From Apoda limacodes (lineage: Eukaryota; Arthropoda; Insecta; Lepidoptera; Limacodidae), in assembly GCA_946406115.1 (NCBI GenBank), contig OX291551.1, forward strand, positions 2,604,001 through 2,668,000: 64,000 nt of DNA. Direction: 5' to 3'. The notes beneath the pieces are model-generated. The model saw only the letters and a program-made list of their open reading frames with translations. It did not search any database and was not told where the DNA came from. Both the position numbers and the translations under genes were made by a program. Shown piece after piece: positions 31,701-44,019 of the stretch (position 1 is its first letter; every line of letters starts with the position of its first letter).

Positions 31701-33276
31701 TTTAGCTAAATATGATTAAAATAAAGTAAACTATAATTAAAAAAAAACTCATTTATTTGGAAAATTCCTCCTGTTTTTAGGAAATCCTCTATTTTCAAAT
31801 TATTATTTGACGACCCTAGGTGAAGCGCCATATTAAAGTTTAAGGCTTAAGGCTTTTGTTGACATGAAAATTCCCGCCATTTTACTTATTTTATAATTTT
31901 CATGTCAACAAAAAATTCTGATTTTTTTATGTTACAAATTCTGAAGTTTCCGAATCCCTGTCTATCCAAATTATAGATTTTAGTACAAACGTTCAATTTT
32001 TCGAATAAGTACAATTTGACACATAAGGCAAAAATAAAAAAAATATTACTGATAACAGAAAAGCATTTACTCTTGATGCTGAAATATAAATAGAAAAAGG
32101 TATATCTTCTGTATAAGAAAACAACTTAACTTTTACTAACATAGCAAACTCATTAATGATAACTGAAAAGAAATTATATTTCAAGATACAAAAAATATAG
32201 GAACTACTAGCTTTGTTTGCGGCTCTGCTTGCGCCAAAGTCGATTATCGGCATTAGATTTTATGCACCTCCTTTAATATAGAAAGTTTGCTATAGCTATC
32301 GTTGCTAGCAACTTGTATGGAGACCATCGTATTTTTTTTTGTATTTTATATTACTTGCTAAGAAATCCGCCACAATAACACGTATTCCGTGAAAATTCTA
32401 CCTCAATGCAAATTTTATATTTTTCGCCGTCTTAAAAAAGTGTTACATGTATAAATATATGAAAAATAGTGATGAAATGAACAAACAATGTTCTTTTAAT
32501 TGATACCAAACTCCAACCTATTTTCCAAATATTTTTGACGCCTAAAACTTCTATTCTATTATTCAGTACTTAAGTAATGTAACTATATAAGGTGGTCAAT
32601 ATACCTAATGTATAACCATGCCAAATATCAAATTTCTACGTCAAATGGTTTCTTCTGTGACGGAAAGACAAATAAGATGAGTTTTCTTATCAGCTTACCC
32701 ACCCTTTTTTTTCTTGAAGTACAGAACCATAAAACCAAAAGTTCATAAAAGTAATTACATCGGTTACTAAATAAATCGATTTCCTAAAATTACCATCAAA
32801 CTGACTCACTGATCAAAAATATTTTAGAGCATACTTTATAGAAAATAACAAAATATCCATATTTAATAGATAGTAAATAATTAAAGTAGTTATGAATACG
32901 TCACCATTATAATTCGGAAAACTCATATTAATGTTAAAATTAGAAATTGGACACATTTGGATAATTTGGAAAGAAACTTTGACACTTCGCCATTTGTCCT
33001 CTTTATTTATTTGATGCATAATTCTTCGCAAACACAAACGCTACAAGAATTTGTTGTTGAATACTAAAAGACAATAATAATTATAAGCAAAAACAAAACC
33101 ACAAAGTACACGTACCGCGAAGAAACCATTTTTGGTTCCAAAGGTACACAGTTTGTTTTTTAAAGTGATAACTTCTTAGCGGCGTTGTGACACGTGACCA
33201 TTAATAACATTAGGTTAGTTTTTATTTTTAGTATATAGCGATTATGAGTACACAGGGAGTTGGATATGGGATTTTC
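31701..33276. other. Non-coding, scattered repeat scraps
   Basis: TACTAGCTTTGTTTGCGGCT at 32204 resembles lepidopteran LINE 5' text. Otherwise nothing recognised. Confidence 0.35.
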
Positions 33277-34845
33277 ACTGACCTCTACTACTACCCACTG
33301 GACTGGCTTTTCTATACAACTGACAGCTAGTTTTGTGTGTCAATTTAAAGCACCACCGCGAAAGTCTCAGGGAACTAATTTTGACGTATATTGTACAGGC
33401 TGTCTTGGTAGATTGTAAACATCATAAAAATTTGCTGAATTTAACTTAATTTGTCGGTGTCTTAGTCAGTTTTTGTATTTTTTAATGTAAAAACGAGTTT
33501 ACAAATTTGAAGAAATGTGTCTTATGCAAACGTTGCTACAAAAAGAGGAGTAACACGTCGTTTCACAGGTACGTGCATTTAGTGTTTGTTTTTATTCAAA
33601 ATAGATGTAAAATTTATATGTAAACCATTTGATTGAATCAGAAATTGTTTTTGCAATATTATATTAGCTGTACAATATTGAATTTCAGTAAAATTGATAT
33701 TTATTTGTGTTGTTTAGAATTTGCTAGTGATTCAAAGAGGTCATAATTTTAATATCGATATTTAGAAAATATGGAGATTGTTATATTTCGAATGTTGTAA
33801 GTAAAGTAAAGTCTTTCGATACCGGCATGTCTTCGATTTAGAAAGCAGGTTTCTGATTTCCCAAGCCCTAAGGGAGGGATGGCGATGGTTTAAATATTTT
33901 TTTATTTTTGCAGATTTCCAACAAACTTAAAGGAGAGGAGTATATAGTTACACAATATTAAAGCCTTGAACTCGACTCCAAAGGAAAAAGATTGCCTTTG
34001 CTCTGAACATTTCTATGCTAAATGTCCTTTCAAATATTGCAACAGAACCACATTGAAGTTGGGCAGTGTTCCAACAATATTTACAGGATTGTTTTAAGGT
34101 TAGTTTTAAATTTAACCTAATCAATATAGGGCTGAATTATATTAGTCAAGCAGCAAGTGGCAAGTTTATTGCTTCATAAATTAAAATTTAATAAAAGATC
34201 TATTATAATAATCAAACACTCCAGGCATTATACTTCTAATTAACTAATAGTAATAATAACATATTTTCTTCTTAAATTCTAACCTTCAGGGAGTCATAAA
34301 CGAAGAGAGATTATTTCTATGTATGTTTATTTATATTGTATTTTTTACTTCTATGAAGATTTCGTGTGTTTATAAGATTGATGTATTAGTACTCCATAAG
34401 TCACTAGGAGTTGTATCTAATTAATTAATGTAATTAAACCCAATAGGTAATTCAAATTACGTTTGTTGGGTATATTGCTTTTAGTGTTAATAAGTATAAG
34501 TAAACCTAATAGATCATAATAATTGTGTAATTTTTTCCAGACCCAAATTCTTGCGAAGAGCTTGAAATAACTGACAGTGAAAGTGACGAAGTGTGTCAAT
34601 TTTTGTTAATTTAAATATATGTACATATATTATATAATATTATTATGAAAAACATTACTTAAAAAAATCATTTTTCTAAGTTGCAAAAAGTGCTATCATA
34701 TTATAACTTCGCAGGTAGGTATAAAATATGATATTAAATTATCCTATAAAAAATAAATTAGATGTCCATTTAATGCGACTTTTATTTTTAATTGACTGGA
34801 CTATTAGTAGACTTAGATATCCGCTTAGATAGTTTATCCCACACA
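33277..34845 (+). repeat. Left arm of a 5.2-kb inverted duplication
   Basis: From CACTGACCTCTACTACTACC at 33278 to about 34845 the sequence recurs in reverse complement at 36283-38431. The match covers introns and flanks as well as the THAP exons, for example CACGTCGTTTCACAGGTACG (33555) and GGTAGGTATAAAATATGATA (34714). The right arm is longer because it carries extra insertions and keeps a coding stretch that the left has lost. Confidence 0.75.
33507..34620 (+). pseudogene. THAP-domain gene, left copy (dead)
   Basis: Exon-like blocks at 33507-33568, 33914-34098 and 34541-34620 with matching splice borders. Block 1 encodes KCVLCKRCYKKRSNTSFHR (C-x2-C and the SFH of a THAP zinc finger). Block 2 opens with FP and ends with CSEHF and LGSVPTIF, the C-terminal THAP landmarks. 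Block 3 reads DPNSCEELEITDSESDE. Defects: the start codon is TTG where the other copy has ATG; the conserved Trp codon is TAG in the phrase KRRSI-stop-LHN; and there is a TAA before the second donor. THAP domains are sequence-specific DNA-binding zinc fingers, found in host regulators and P-element-type transposases; which applies here cannot be told. Confidence 0.65.
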
Positions 34846-35454
34846 CACATGGGCACTAGTTATTGAGAGGCTGCCGAGGTTTTCTCTAAGGACTATAGTA
34901 TTAAATTAAATTTTTAAATAATCGGCAACGCGCGAGTAATTCTCCTGTATTTCAAGTATCAATAGGCTACAGTTACCGCTTAACATCAGGTGGACCGTAA
35001 GCTTGTTTTCCATCTTAGTTATATAGAAAAAAAGAAGGGGGTTGCGATGCGAAAAATCCGTTGAAGTTACAATATTCTAAAGTGCCGGGTTTTAATTGAT
35101 AGATTTTTATAAAAAACGCGATTTTTTTCTGCACGATCACAATACTTCCTTCACTACATAGGAGTTCGAAACAAAAAAATATGGACCAGGTTGAACCACG
35201 TCAAAAGGTTCGATCAAATCGAAAGGTATCATCGAGAATTCTCGCAAACACAGATTTTTTAGTAAAAAACTTAGAACTAGTGGTAAGTGGCAACACTGTT
35301 GAATGTTCTTAAAAACCACCAAAGAGTTTTTCAGTTGTTGTTGGGTAAAAAAACTGTCTATTTCTAAAATAATAAAATAATACATCGATATATCACAGAT
35401 ATAATGTCGACTTGCGGACATCACTAATTTTAGTTCTATAGACTTTTGTATCGG
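34846..35454. mobile_element. Spacer of the inverted duplication, with a LINE scrap at 34862-35020
   Basis: GCCGAGGTTTTCTCTAAGGA near 34873 and CGGCAACGCGCGAGTAATTC near 34922 are the LINE 3' end in plus orientation. The remainder to 35454 is unassigned. Confidence 0.55.
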
Positions 35455-35660
35455 CCTACAGCGCCAAAATGGCGTTATTCAAGTAGGCACAAAAAACATT
35501 TGACAGCAGCCAGTCCAGTGGTTAGTAGTAGAGGTCAGTGGGGATTTTTATTCTATGACAGATTGAGATGTCAAATATACTACGTCAAAAAAGTAAATAA
35601 ACAAGCTGCTGTCAAAAGTTTTTTGTGCCTACTTGTCTAACGCCATTTTGGCGCTGTAGG
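35455..35660. mobile_element. 206-bp MITE with about 56-bp TIRs
   Basis: CCTACAGCGCCAAAATGGCG at 35455 and its complement ending at 35660 bound the unit. The arms continue with AAGTAGGCACAAAAAAC and TTTGACAGCAGC. The interior carries TTAGTAGTAGAGGTCAGTG, the same phrase that marks both ends of the THAP inverted duplication. Confidence 0.7.
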
Positions 35661-36282
35661 CAGAAAAGGCTTGAGCGTGAAGACTCAAACCGTTGAACCG
35701 ACTAAGATGAAATTTGGCATGGAGATAGTTTGAGTCCTGGAAAAGGACAAAAGCTACTTTAAAATGTCAAGTCTCTGTCTTTTTTTACTCTATAATTAAG
35801 GAGTTGCCTTTGAATTCCTACACTGATGACCAAATTTAGGGCGGGTGGAACCGCGGGCCAAAGCTAGTATATTATAAATGCGATAGTATGTCTGTTCATT
35901 TGTCCCTGCATCACGTCACAAAGGAGCATCCAATTGAGCTAAAAACTTTGCACCGGGATAATTAAAGAGCTGAAGCAGTACGTAGGCTACTTCTATTTCT
36001 TAAAAAAATAGAAGTTTATACAGGAATTACCAAATTTCACGTGCATAAACTATAGCCACACAACTTTCTTACTACAATTCGGGAGTGGTCGTAGTAATCC
36101 TACGCCAATCTAGCGCGGGCGGTGCCGTTGGCAACAACTAGTGCATATATAAATACATACACAAAAACACACATAAAACGCACACAGTGTATCAAAAATT
36201 GATAATAACTTACGTAGGTACCAGTATAATAAATATAGTATTAATAACCCGCTGCAATCCACCATCGACTGCCCATTGGTGT
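35661..36282. other. LINE-like 5'/3' scraps in the spacer
   Basis: GTGGAACCGCGGGCCAAAGC at 35845 and TAGCGCGGGCGGTGCCGTTG at 36111 resemble the conserved ends of lepidopteran LINEs. No coding sequence. Confidence 0.4.
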
Positions 36283-36639
36283 GGGAGATACACTATCAAA
36301 GCGGGTATCTAAGCCTACTAATAATCCAGTCAATTAAAAATAAAAGTCGCATTAAATGGACATCTAATTTATTCTTTATAGGATAATTTAATATCATATT
36401 TTATACCTACCTTCGAAGTTATAATATGATTTATGTATTTTTATAATAATATTTATCATATTTATTTAAATTAACAAAAAATACCAAATTGACGATTTTT
36501 TTATACACAGGTTCATTATGGTAATATGACTATTAAGTTTTTTTGGAAAAACTTGCATTAGGTATTTGAATACGACAAAAAATGGACATGCGCTGATTTA
36601 CATCTCAAACTATACGTTGTTCATTAAAGGCTAGCATTC

Positions 36640-38201
36640 TTAGTTTTCTTCAATAAATAAAGTCAATATATTATATATCCTTCCAGTTTGTTTTGATTTC
36701 GCAAAGTATCTACGTATGATATGACCTTGACGCTGTTGAGCCACATTTTTTCCTCTGGACACATTTTCACTTCTATTGTCACTTGTTTCAAGCTCTTCGC
36801 AAGAATTTGGGTCTGGAAATAATGACACAATTATTATAATCTATTAGAATTACTAATACTCATTAACACTTAAACCAATTTCAATTACCTATTGGGTTTA
36901 ATTACATTAGTTAAGTAGTACCTAAATGTTAATTAAAAGTATAATGCCTGGAGTGTTTGATCTTTCATCAATAGATCTTTTACTACATTTTAATTCATGA
37001 AGCAATAAACGTGCCACTTGCTGCTTGACTAATATGATACAGCCCCATGTTAATTAGGTCAAATTTAAATCTTACCTTTGAACAATCCTTTAAATATTGT
37101 TGAAACACTGCCCAACGTCAATGTGGTTCTGTTGCAATGTTTGATAATACATTTAGCATTGAAATATTTAGAGCAAAGAAAATCTTTTTCTTTTGGAGTA
37201 GAGTTCAAGGTCCATATTATGTAGCCATATACTCCTCTCCTTTGAGTTTGTTGGAAATTTGCAAGAATAAAATAATATTAAAACCATCCCCATCTCTCCC
37301 TTAGGGCTTGGGAAACAGACTCCAATAAAAATAAAAAAAACGTTCATCTGTGAAACTCACAGTGACTACATTTCTCCACTGCATTTCGAGCACTATACGC
37401 TTGCAATACCAGGGGCATCACTCGCGCGTTGCCGACCTTACAAAATCTAATAAATTCTTTCTTGAAAAAGTAATTTCTCCGTATTATTTCCTTAGACTTA
37501 CTATAATAAATTGTTCTTGTGAAACCTATTTATTAACCTTATTGTTACAAATACTTTTTTTAATAAACATTAAGTTACATATTTAATTCGCCTTACTCAC
37601 TTTTTAGTGATTTTGAGTTACAATCATATTATTTATTTAAAAAATACTAATTACCTAATGGTCGGATCGAATAAAATTTAACTTCTTCACAAAAATATGA
37701 AGCCTAAAAACGCTGATGTTGCATTCAATCAATCAAACCAACCTTTTTATAGAAAAACTATATTGAAATATGTTTATAGATACGATTTTGAAGCTACGAT
37801 GCCACAGACAGATACAAAAAAACAGACAGACCAAGGCTTCAAATATATCAACAACCTGCTTTCTAAGTCGAAGGTATGCCAGTATCGAAAGACTTACAAG
37901 ATTCTAAATATAACAATTTCCGTGTCCATATTGGCCAACTTTCTAAATATCGATATTAAAATTATGACCTCTTTGAATCATTAGCAAATTCTAAACAACA
38001 CAAATAAATATCAGTTTTGCCGAAATTCAATATTATACTGCTAATATAGTATTGCAAAAACAATTTCTGATTGATTCAGATGGTTTACATATAAATTGTA
38101 CACTAATTTTGAATAAAAACAAACACTAAATGCACGTACCTGTGAAACGACGTGTTACTACACTTTTTGTAGCAACGTTTGCAAAAAACACATTTCCTCA
38201 T
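36640..38201 (-). pseudogene. THAP-domain gene, right copy (dead)
   Basis: Minus-strand blocks: 38140-38201 starts with ATG and encodes MRKCVFCKRCYKKCSNTSFH; about 37077-37258 is the second THAP block; 36640-36812 encodes DPNSCEELETSDNRSENVSR and continues about 37 residues beyond where the left copy stops. The Trp codon lost in the left copy is intact here, but the acceptor before block 2 has become GCAA instead of GCAG, and a frameshift breaks the CSEHF region. The two copies therefore died by different mutations. Confidence 0.65.
37384..37475 (-). mobile_element. LINE 3' fragment inside the right THAP arm
   Basis: CGCTTGCAATACCAGGGGCA and CACTCGCGCGTTGCCGACC are the complement of the common LINE 3' end. 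It is absent from the left arm, so it inserted after the duplication. Confidence 0.65.
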
Positions 38202-38569
38202 ATTTGTAACCGCGATATCATTCAAATAAATTCAAAAACTCATTAAAACATCAACAAATTAAGTTAAATTCAGTAAATTTTTATGTTTATTTACATCTAC
38301 CAAGACAGTATACAATATACGTCAAAATTAGTTCCCTGAGACTTCCGCGGTGGCGTTTCAAATTGGCACACAAAATTAGCTGTCATTTGTATAGGAAAGC
38401 AAGTCCAGTGGGTAGTAGTAGAGGTCAGTGATGTATACGAAGTGAGTATGTTTTCACTTCTGCCGGCACTCAAGGAGTGCAACCCGTTTTTTTTTACACA
38501 AAGCACATTCTGAGATTCGGGACAACAATGTATAGAAGCTGACTTAACTCTCGAAACCCTTAAATGTAC

Positions 38570-38850
38570 TTGCATACATTTTCCATTTTCCTTCGAATTC
38601 CGAAGTCCGAATACATAGCTCGATCCTGTTGCCAACAAGGTCCTTTGTCGTACCCCACATTGTAGCCTGTACTCTTCAGAACTTGCAACTTGCCACCTAA
38701 CTACATTGGTTTAATTATGATACCAACATTTAAAACTTCCCAAAAGCTCTTTTGGGGGTCCTAGTCTCTCTCTTAAAAGCTTATTCCATAATTTGCTATA
38801 CGAAACAAGGTTAAATGCCTTCAAAAAGTTCAATGGGCATGCATGAACTG
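38570..38850 (-). pseudogene. Reverse transcriptase fragment of a third LINE type
   Basis: Minus strand reads FLKAFNLVSYSKLWNKLL and LGPPKELLGSFKCWYHN, then EEYRLQCGVRQ. These correspond to the KAFD and QGVRQG blocks of a non-LTR reverse transcriptase. It is heavily decayed. Confidence 0.5.
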
Positions 38851-39584
38851 TAGTTATTTTCGTGGTGTAATACTAGATGATATGCTTGAGGCGAATAATT
38901 GTAGTTTAGTTGATATATTTTAAAAGGCGCAAAAATTCATATCAATAAAAGTATGTAAAAAACTCTACTTGCTACATTTTCATCTTTGTTCATGGATATG
39001 GATATTTTATAGAGGATTATATTTCACTTCTTTGCAAAGCAGTTTAACAGGGTTCAATGTCCGACCGAAGTTTCGGCTACACTCTCTATTATACTATATA
39101 TTACTTCGGTCGTAATTTTGGTATCGGCCAAAAACTAACCTCATGGTCGGAAAGGATCCACTTGCTTAGGTAGACATTGCAATATACTAAAAAAATTGTT
39201 TGAAGGGGGAAAAGGACGAAGGTACTGCACTGCTTTCTTGTAGTAGGGTGTAACATCAAGAAAACAGTGTTAAGTGCATTAGTGCTTCATCTTGTCAATA
39301 TGCATTCCTGGTAAACTACTTTTAAAGAATATTTTCAAAGTCGCTAAAAATGCAGAAAAACTTATCCTAGTAGCTTGGATGCAATAGAAGACTTGAACAA
39401 TTACCTAAGTAGAAGTCATATATGTATAAGAAATACATATTAATGTTAACCTCAGGTTATACAAATAAATTTTTAGTATTTTATTTAATATTCGATACTA
39501 CGATACATCCCATACATTCATTAATCTATTACAAAGTTAGAAAAAAAAAAGTTTTAAGGTAAACTTTAGATTGTTGATGTTCGG
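38851..39584. other. Non-coding
   Basis: A palindromic TTTCGG/CCGA-rich patch at about 39060-39150 (CCGACCGAAGTTTCGGCTAC) resembles another patch at 40070-40130; probably a small degraded MITE. Nothing else recognised. Confidence 0.35.
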
Positions 39585-40056
39585 TCCCATATGGAGTACT
39601 GCTGCCATCTCTGGTCGGGTGCACCCGGATACCAGCTTAGCCCTTTTGACTCGGTTCAATCACGGGCTGTGAGAATTTACAATCTACCGCTTGTACAATG
39701 GTATGTGTTCTGAGGAATTATTTGAAATAATGGTCATTATGGTTACTTTCTACCATCGCACCGCTCGCCATCGGCAGGGAATTCATTCTCACATTTTAGA
39801 ACCGAAATGGTTGCGTACAGTGCGGTTTCCGAGAAACTTCCTCCCGCAAAGGCTTGGGTTGTGGAATAAGCTCCCGTCCAAGGTTTTCTCTAAGGACTAT
39901 AGTATGGGGTTCTTCAAGAAAGAAGCTATTAGATTTTTTAACGGTCGGCAACGCGCGAGTGATACCCCTGGCGTTGAAAGCGTCCATAGGCTACGTTGAC
40001 CTTACCATCAGGCGGACCGTAAGCTTGTTTGCCACCTTAGTAGTATAAAAAAAAAT
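39585..40056 (+). mobile_element. LINE 3' fragment with internal deletion
   Basis: Plus-strand copy beginning CCCATATGGAGTACTGCTGC and ending GCCACCTTAGTAGTATAAAA. About 80 bp between GGGCTGTGAGAATT and TACCGCTTGTACAA are missing compared with 61299-62930. A poly(A) remnant is present. Confidence 0.8.
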
Positions 40057-40144
40057 CTAACTAAAAAGTTACGGTTTCGGTTTCAGCCAAAACTAGAATG
40101 GGATCCAAAGGTTCCTTTACGGTTTCGGCTGAAAATATAGAAAA

Positions 40145-40530
40145 GAAAGAGAAAAGAAAAAACTTTATTTGTCGCCAAATTATAAAGTAAGAGATAATGA
40201 ACAGACAAAAAAAACCAAAACATTTCAAAAATAGATTATAAATTTACTAAAGTCTAAACTAATTTATAAATTCATGAATTGCTTGTGCACATCTGGACAT
40301 TTATTTATAGTTAAGGGCTACTAAGTAAAGGGCTTTACGATAACTGCTGATCAGACATTTAAAAAAAACCAAAAATTGTATCTGAAGCTGGCTACTGAAT
40401 TTAGGTTCCGTAATGGTGGTGGTAAATTGTTCCATATTTTAGCAGCCGCATACCTAAAGCTACCCGGGAACGCTGATGTTCTAAACCTTGGTGTAGTACA
40501 ATGAAGCCCGAGTGTTATACTCATTACGAT
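40145..40530 (-). mobile_element. CR1-like LINE C-terminal fragment
   Basis: Minus strand encodes TPRFRTSAFPGSFRYAAAKI followed by WNNLPPPLRNLNSVASFRYN, the domain that ends many CR1/L2-type ORF2 proteins. The 3' side AAACTTTATTTGTCGCCAAA (plus strand, 40160) is a typical tail. Confidence 0.6.
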
Positions 40531-40653
40531 CCCTGGGCCATATCAAATTCAAATAAATACTTGGGTTTATTTGATTTAAAATAATTTTTAAAATCTTATT
40601 CTCGTCAACTCGTTTTAGTTTAAAAGATTTTTTTGTTATTCTTATATGAAATT

Positions 40654-40741
40654 CAAAGTAGGTTAAATGTGAAATAGTGACGCTAGTAGTACTTGTACAA
40701 AGTAAGTTAAATGTGAAATAGTGACGCTAGTAGTACTTGGA
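40654..40741 (+). repeat. 44-bp tandem duplication, two copies
   Basis: CAAAGTAGGTTAAATGTGAA at 40654 is repeated from 40698 with two or three changes. Confidence 0.8.
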
Positions 40742-40995
40742 ACATTTAAAAAATGATTATTAAGTGCTTCTGGGTTTATGAGATGAAAAAAGCGAAGTAA
40801 TCGTGTATTTTTTTATTTGGAAGTATGTTTCTTTTAAAGTTAGTCCATAATAACTTACAGTTACATATGTTTCGATTAATATAATTTTTGAAATAAGATT
40901 TTTTTTCCGCTCCTAATTGCGGTTATAACTAGTTTTTTTAAGGCTTCATAATTTTTTTTTATCGCCATCCGACCTCGACTGACGGTTTTTTTATG

Positions 40996-41345
40996 CCTCT
41001 TGTAGCAGTCCGGTTGTTAGTCGGGTTGACCGAACTTTTGAAACTTTTAAGTTGCAATAGTTCGGTTGGTAAAAAAAATTGTCATTCATATGTTTTTTGA
41101 CACTCATTTGTTTTTTTTTAAGATAACGTTAATTTTGCTAAAAAAATGTTATATTATCACTGGATCTTTTTTTTTTAATATAAAATAGTTTGTAAATATA
41201 TTTTGTTTAAATTATTAACGAACCGGACTGTTCCTACTAAAAAGGTATCAATAGTTCGGTGCTTTGTCACAACCGAACTATTTCAACTTAAAAGTTTCAG
41301 TGGTTCGGTCAACCGGACTAACAACCGGACTACTACTACAAGAGG
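40996..41345. mobile_element. 350-bp MITE with about 75-bp TIRs
   Basis: CCTCTTGTAGCAGTCCGGTT at 40996 matches the complement of ACCGGACTACTACTACAAGAGG ending at 41345. The arms continue through GTTAGTC(G/C)GGTTGACCGAAC and AAACTTTTAAGTTG. No coding sequence. Confidence 0.75.
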
Positions 41346-44019
41346 TTTTTATTAGCTTTGTCTCAAAAGTTCATAATAAGCCTAACGTTTTCAGTTATTC
41401 AAGGTGAAGGGCGGTTCTTAACCTGAAAACTTTTTGAAGGAGCGTGTAAGTCGAATATGCGTGTGATATATTCTATAAATGTTAGGACCATGTCATTAAC
41501 ATTATCAAGTGTTAATGTTACTTAAGTCCACCACCCCAGTCAATATTACTTAAATCTTTTCAAAAATTTCCAATATAATATATCCTTTAATATTATGCCA
41601 ACCTTTAACCTATTAACCTGCGGAACACACTTTAAAGGCTTATAATAGAATTATACTTAAATCAGAGCATGTCTTCCCTATGATGGAATATAGTCTACCG
41701 TCACACTACGTGATTTAGCTTCAGCACAGACTAGATCTATTAACGTTTCAATTGATTCTATTCCGTATAGTAACTGGACACATAATAATAGCAATGTGTA
41801 TTATAAGGCTTTAATCCAGAACTCTATTCTAATACATGCTTTTATATACGTAGGGGTAAATATGGTGTGGTTAACAAGCACACTCAGTGTACTACATAGC
41901 TAAGAATATAGCTAACAGATTATATCGCTATCTGTTCAGGGTATCGGCCGGAAAGTTATTTTTGTCGTCAATACGTCTTTAAATTTTCTTTAGTGGAAGC
42001 CATTTCAAAAAACTGATGATAACAAAATTGCAGGACACAGTTTGGTGTTGTAGCTACATATATACAATATACAAATAAAATATAATAATACAACTCGATA
42101 GCTAGTGATAAAAAAATTCGTAACGTTGAGTGAGGACAGCGACTCATAGCGCGCGGCAGCGGGAAGCTAGCTGTATAGCTAGTCTAGTTTATGTCTCGTT
42201 GGACACCTGTTGGTCGAAATAACGATCCCACCAAAAACATTTTCATGTAAAATATTGCCAGGTCGAGATCATATGGCTCGCACTGTCAAACAGTTATCAG
42301 ATCTCACGTAGAGCCAAGCTTTTAACTCAACACGCCTCAACTCTACAAGCCAAGCAAATCAGTCAATTAGTTTACTCTTTTAATATTTATATATAGATAG
42401 ATAGATATAGATTTAAAAACCGGGCATACACATATCGCATATGTCGTACATGCATTAGGTTAGGGTTCCGTAGTATGAAAATTATTGCGGATATCTAAAA
42501 ACCTTATGAACCAATCATGTCCAAAACAACTTTCGTTGGTAATAATTATAGGCCATTATAATCGTGATTTTTTCATATTTTTTGAGGAGGGGGACACAAA
42601 TGCATTTAAAAGAATGTAAGATTGCTAATAGTTTCTTGGAACTTAAAAAGGTTTTTTTTGTATAATTTATGTTTTATGCAAACAAAAATAAAAAAAACTG
42701 TCAATATAGATCCTTAAAACTTTAAGTGGTGTCGTTTGGATGAGGGAGTATAGTTATTGTTTATAGAAATAAAAAATATAAGGGACAGTTGGGACACAAA
42801 ATAAGTCTTGGGATCTGTTCGGGTATTTAGCCCTGTGGCAACAGTAAACTTTAGAAATTAATAAGTGGCATAACTAAACCTGCTGTGTTGTATCTAATCA
42901 AGTAACTAAGTACCTATCTAATGTTTTAACAATTTATTGCACAAGTAAATTATATCACTAGTCCTTAAGCGAGTGTTGACGTAAGAAAGAAAGCGTTGTC
43001 CTTAACCGGACTGTGCGCGTGTAGAATCGACAACTCGCAGTACGCACGCGCAGCTGGTATGCGCGCCGCAATGCCGTTGTGGGCATGTGGGTCACATTCA
43101 CTAGCGGATTCTGTGATCGTGTTTACATTAGACCTTCGCTGTAGTTACTAATTCTGTTTAAGATCCTTTCAGGTGTTTAAATGAACCCCGATGTGGTTGG
43201 GGATTAATACAAAAGAAAGTATAAATCAGTTTAAGTAAGTTAAACTCATAGGTAATCTAAGAAAAAAAGGTTTTCTTTTCCAGGAGTGACACACACACGT
43301 CACTAACCAGGCATTTTGTCGCATATCATCATTTTCGTCGCATGCGTTTTAATTGCATATTCTGCTCCAGCTCGGCGTCCGGTGATGACGTAAGTCGTAC
43401 CAGTCACGTGACCATTTTTATATCTCACTCCTTCAAACTTTACAAAAGAGGCGAGTTGCGGGGTGGTGGTATTGTTCTTCAAGAATATACAAAAAACTCT
43501 TCTTAGGAAGGACCGACCAGTATCGCTCCCAAGCCACATGTAAAAGCTGTTTTCTAGTCTTGTCAGGAATCAATCTCACTGGGAGACTTGGCTAGTTTTA
43601 GCCACTAGAACATACTAGTTTTTAAAAAGACGAGGAAAGTGTCCATACTGTTCGGTAGATTACAAGGGTAAAAGTAGCCGCTTTAGACTACGAAAACAAC
43701 ATTCAAACCTGGGCCGTTCTAGATATCTGCAGAGATGTCTTACATACTAGCGATTCATTGAGGTGTTGAGATATTTTTGGAACGCTGTTACAATGCCGTC
43801 TAGTTCTAAGGTCATAAGAAAAGGCCATTCAGCTGCACAAAGGAGGAGGCTTATAACGAGCAGTAGACCAAAATAAGCTGATATGATGATGATAAGTAAT
43901 CACAATAGCACTTCTTGCAGTATGGCCGCTCCCCACCGCTCTCGAGAGTCAACCCGCCACCCCTTTGTGACCGCCCATTGATTGACATCCGTCACTAATT
44001 CATACCATATAAGCACCTT
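41346..44019. other. Non-coding, unresolved repeats
   Basis: GGTTAGGGTTCCGTAGTATG near 42461 recalls the CCGGCC-type family. TATGATGATGATAAG at 43883 looks like an RTE tail. No exon, RNA gene or well-bounded element was found. Confidence 0.35.

Larger units (their letters stand above)
36283..38431 (-). repeat. Right arm of the inverted duplication
   Basis: Reverse complement of 33277-34845, with about 500 bp of extra sequence in THAP intron 1, including a LINE fragment at 37384-37475, and a retained coding tail at 36640-36812. Confidence 0.75.

Noticed and set aside
35137..35424. 95-codon minus-strand frame in the THAP spacer
   Set aside because: No recognisable domain and not shared by the duplicated arms.
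43303..43539. 78-codon minus-strand frame
   Set aside because: No motif, no context; not distinguishable from chance.
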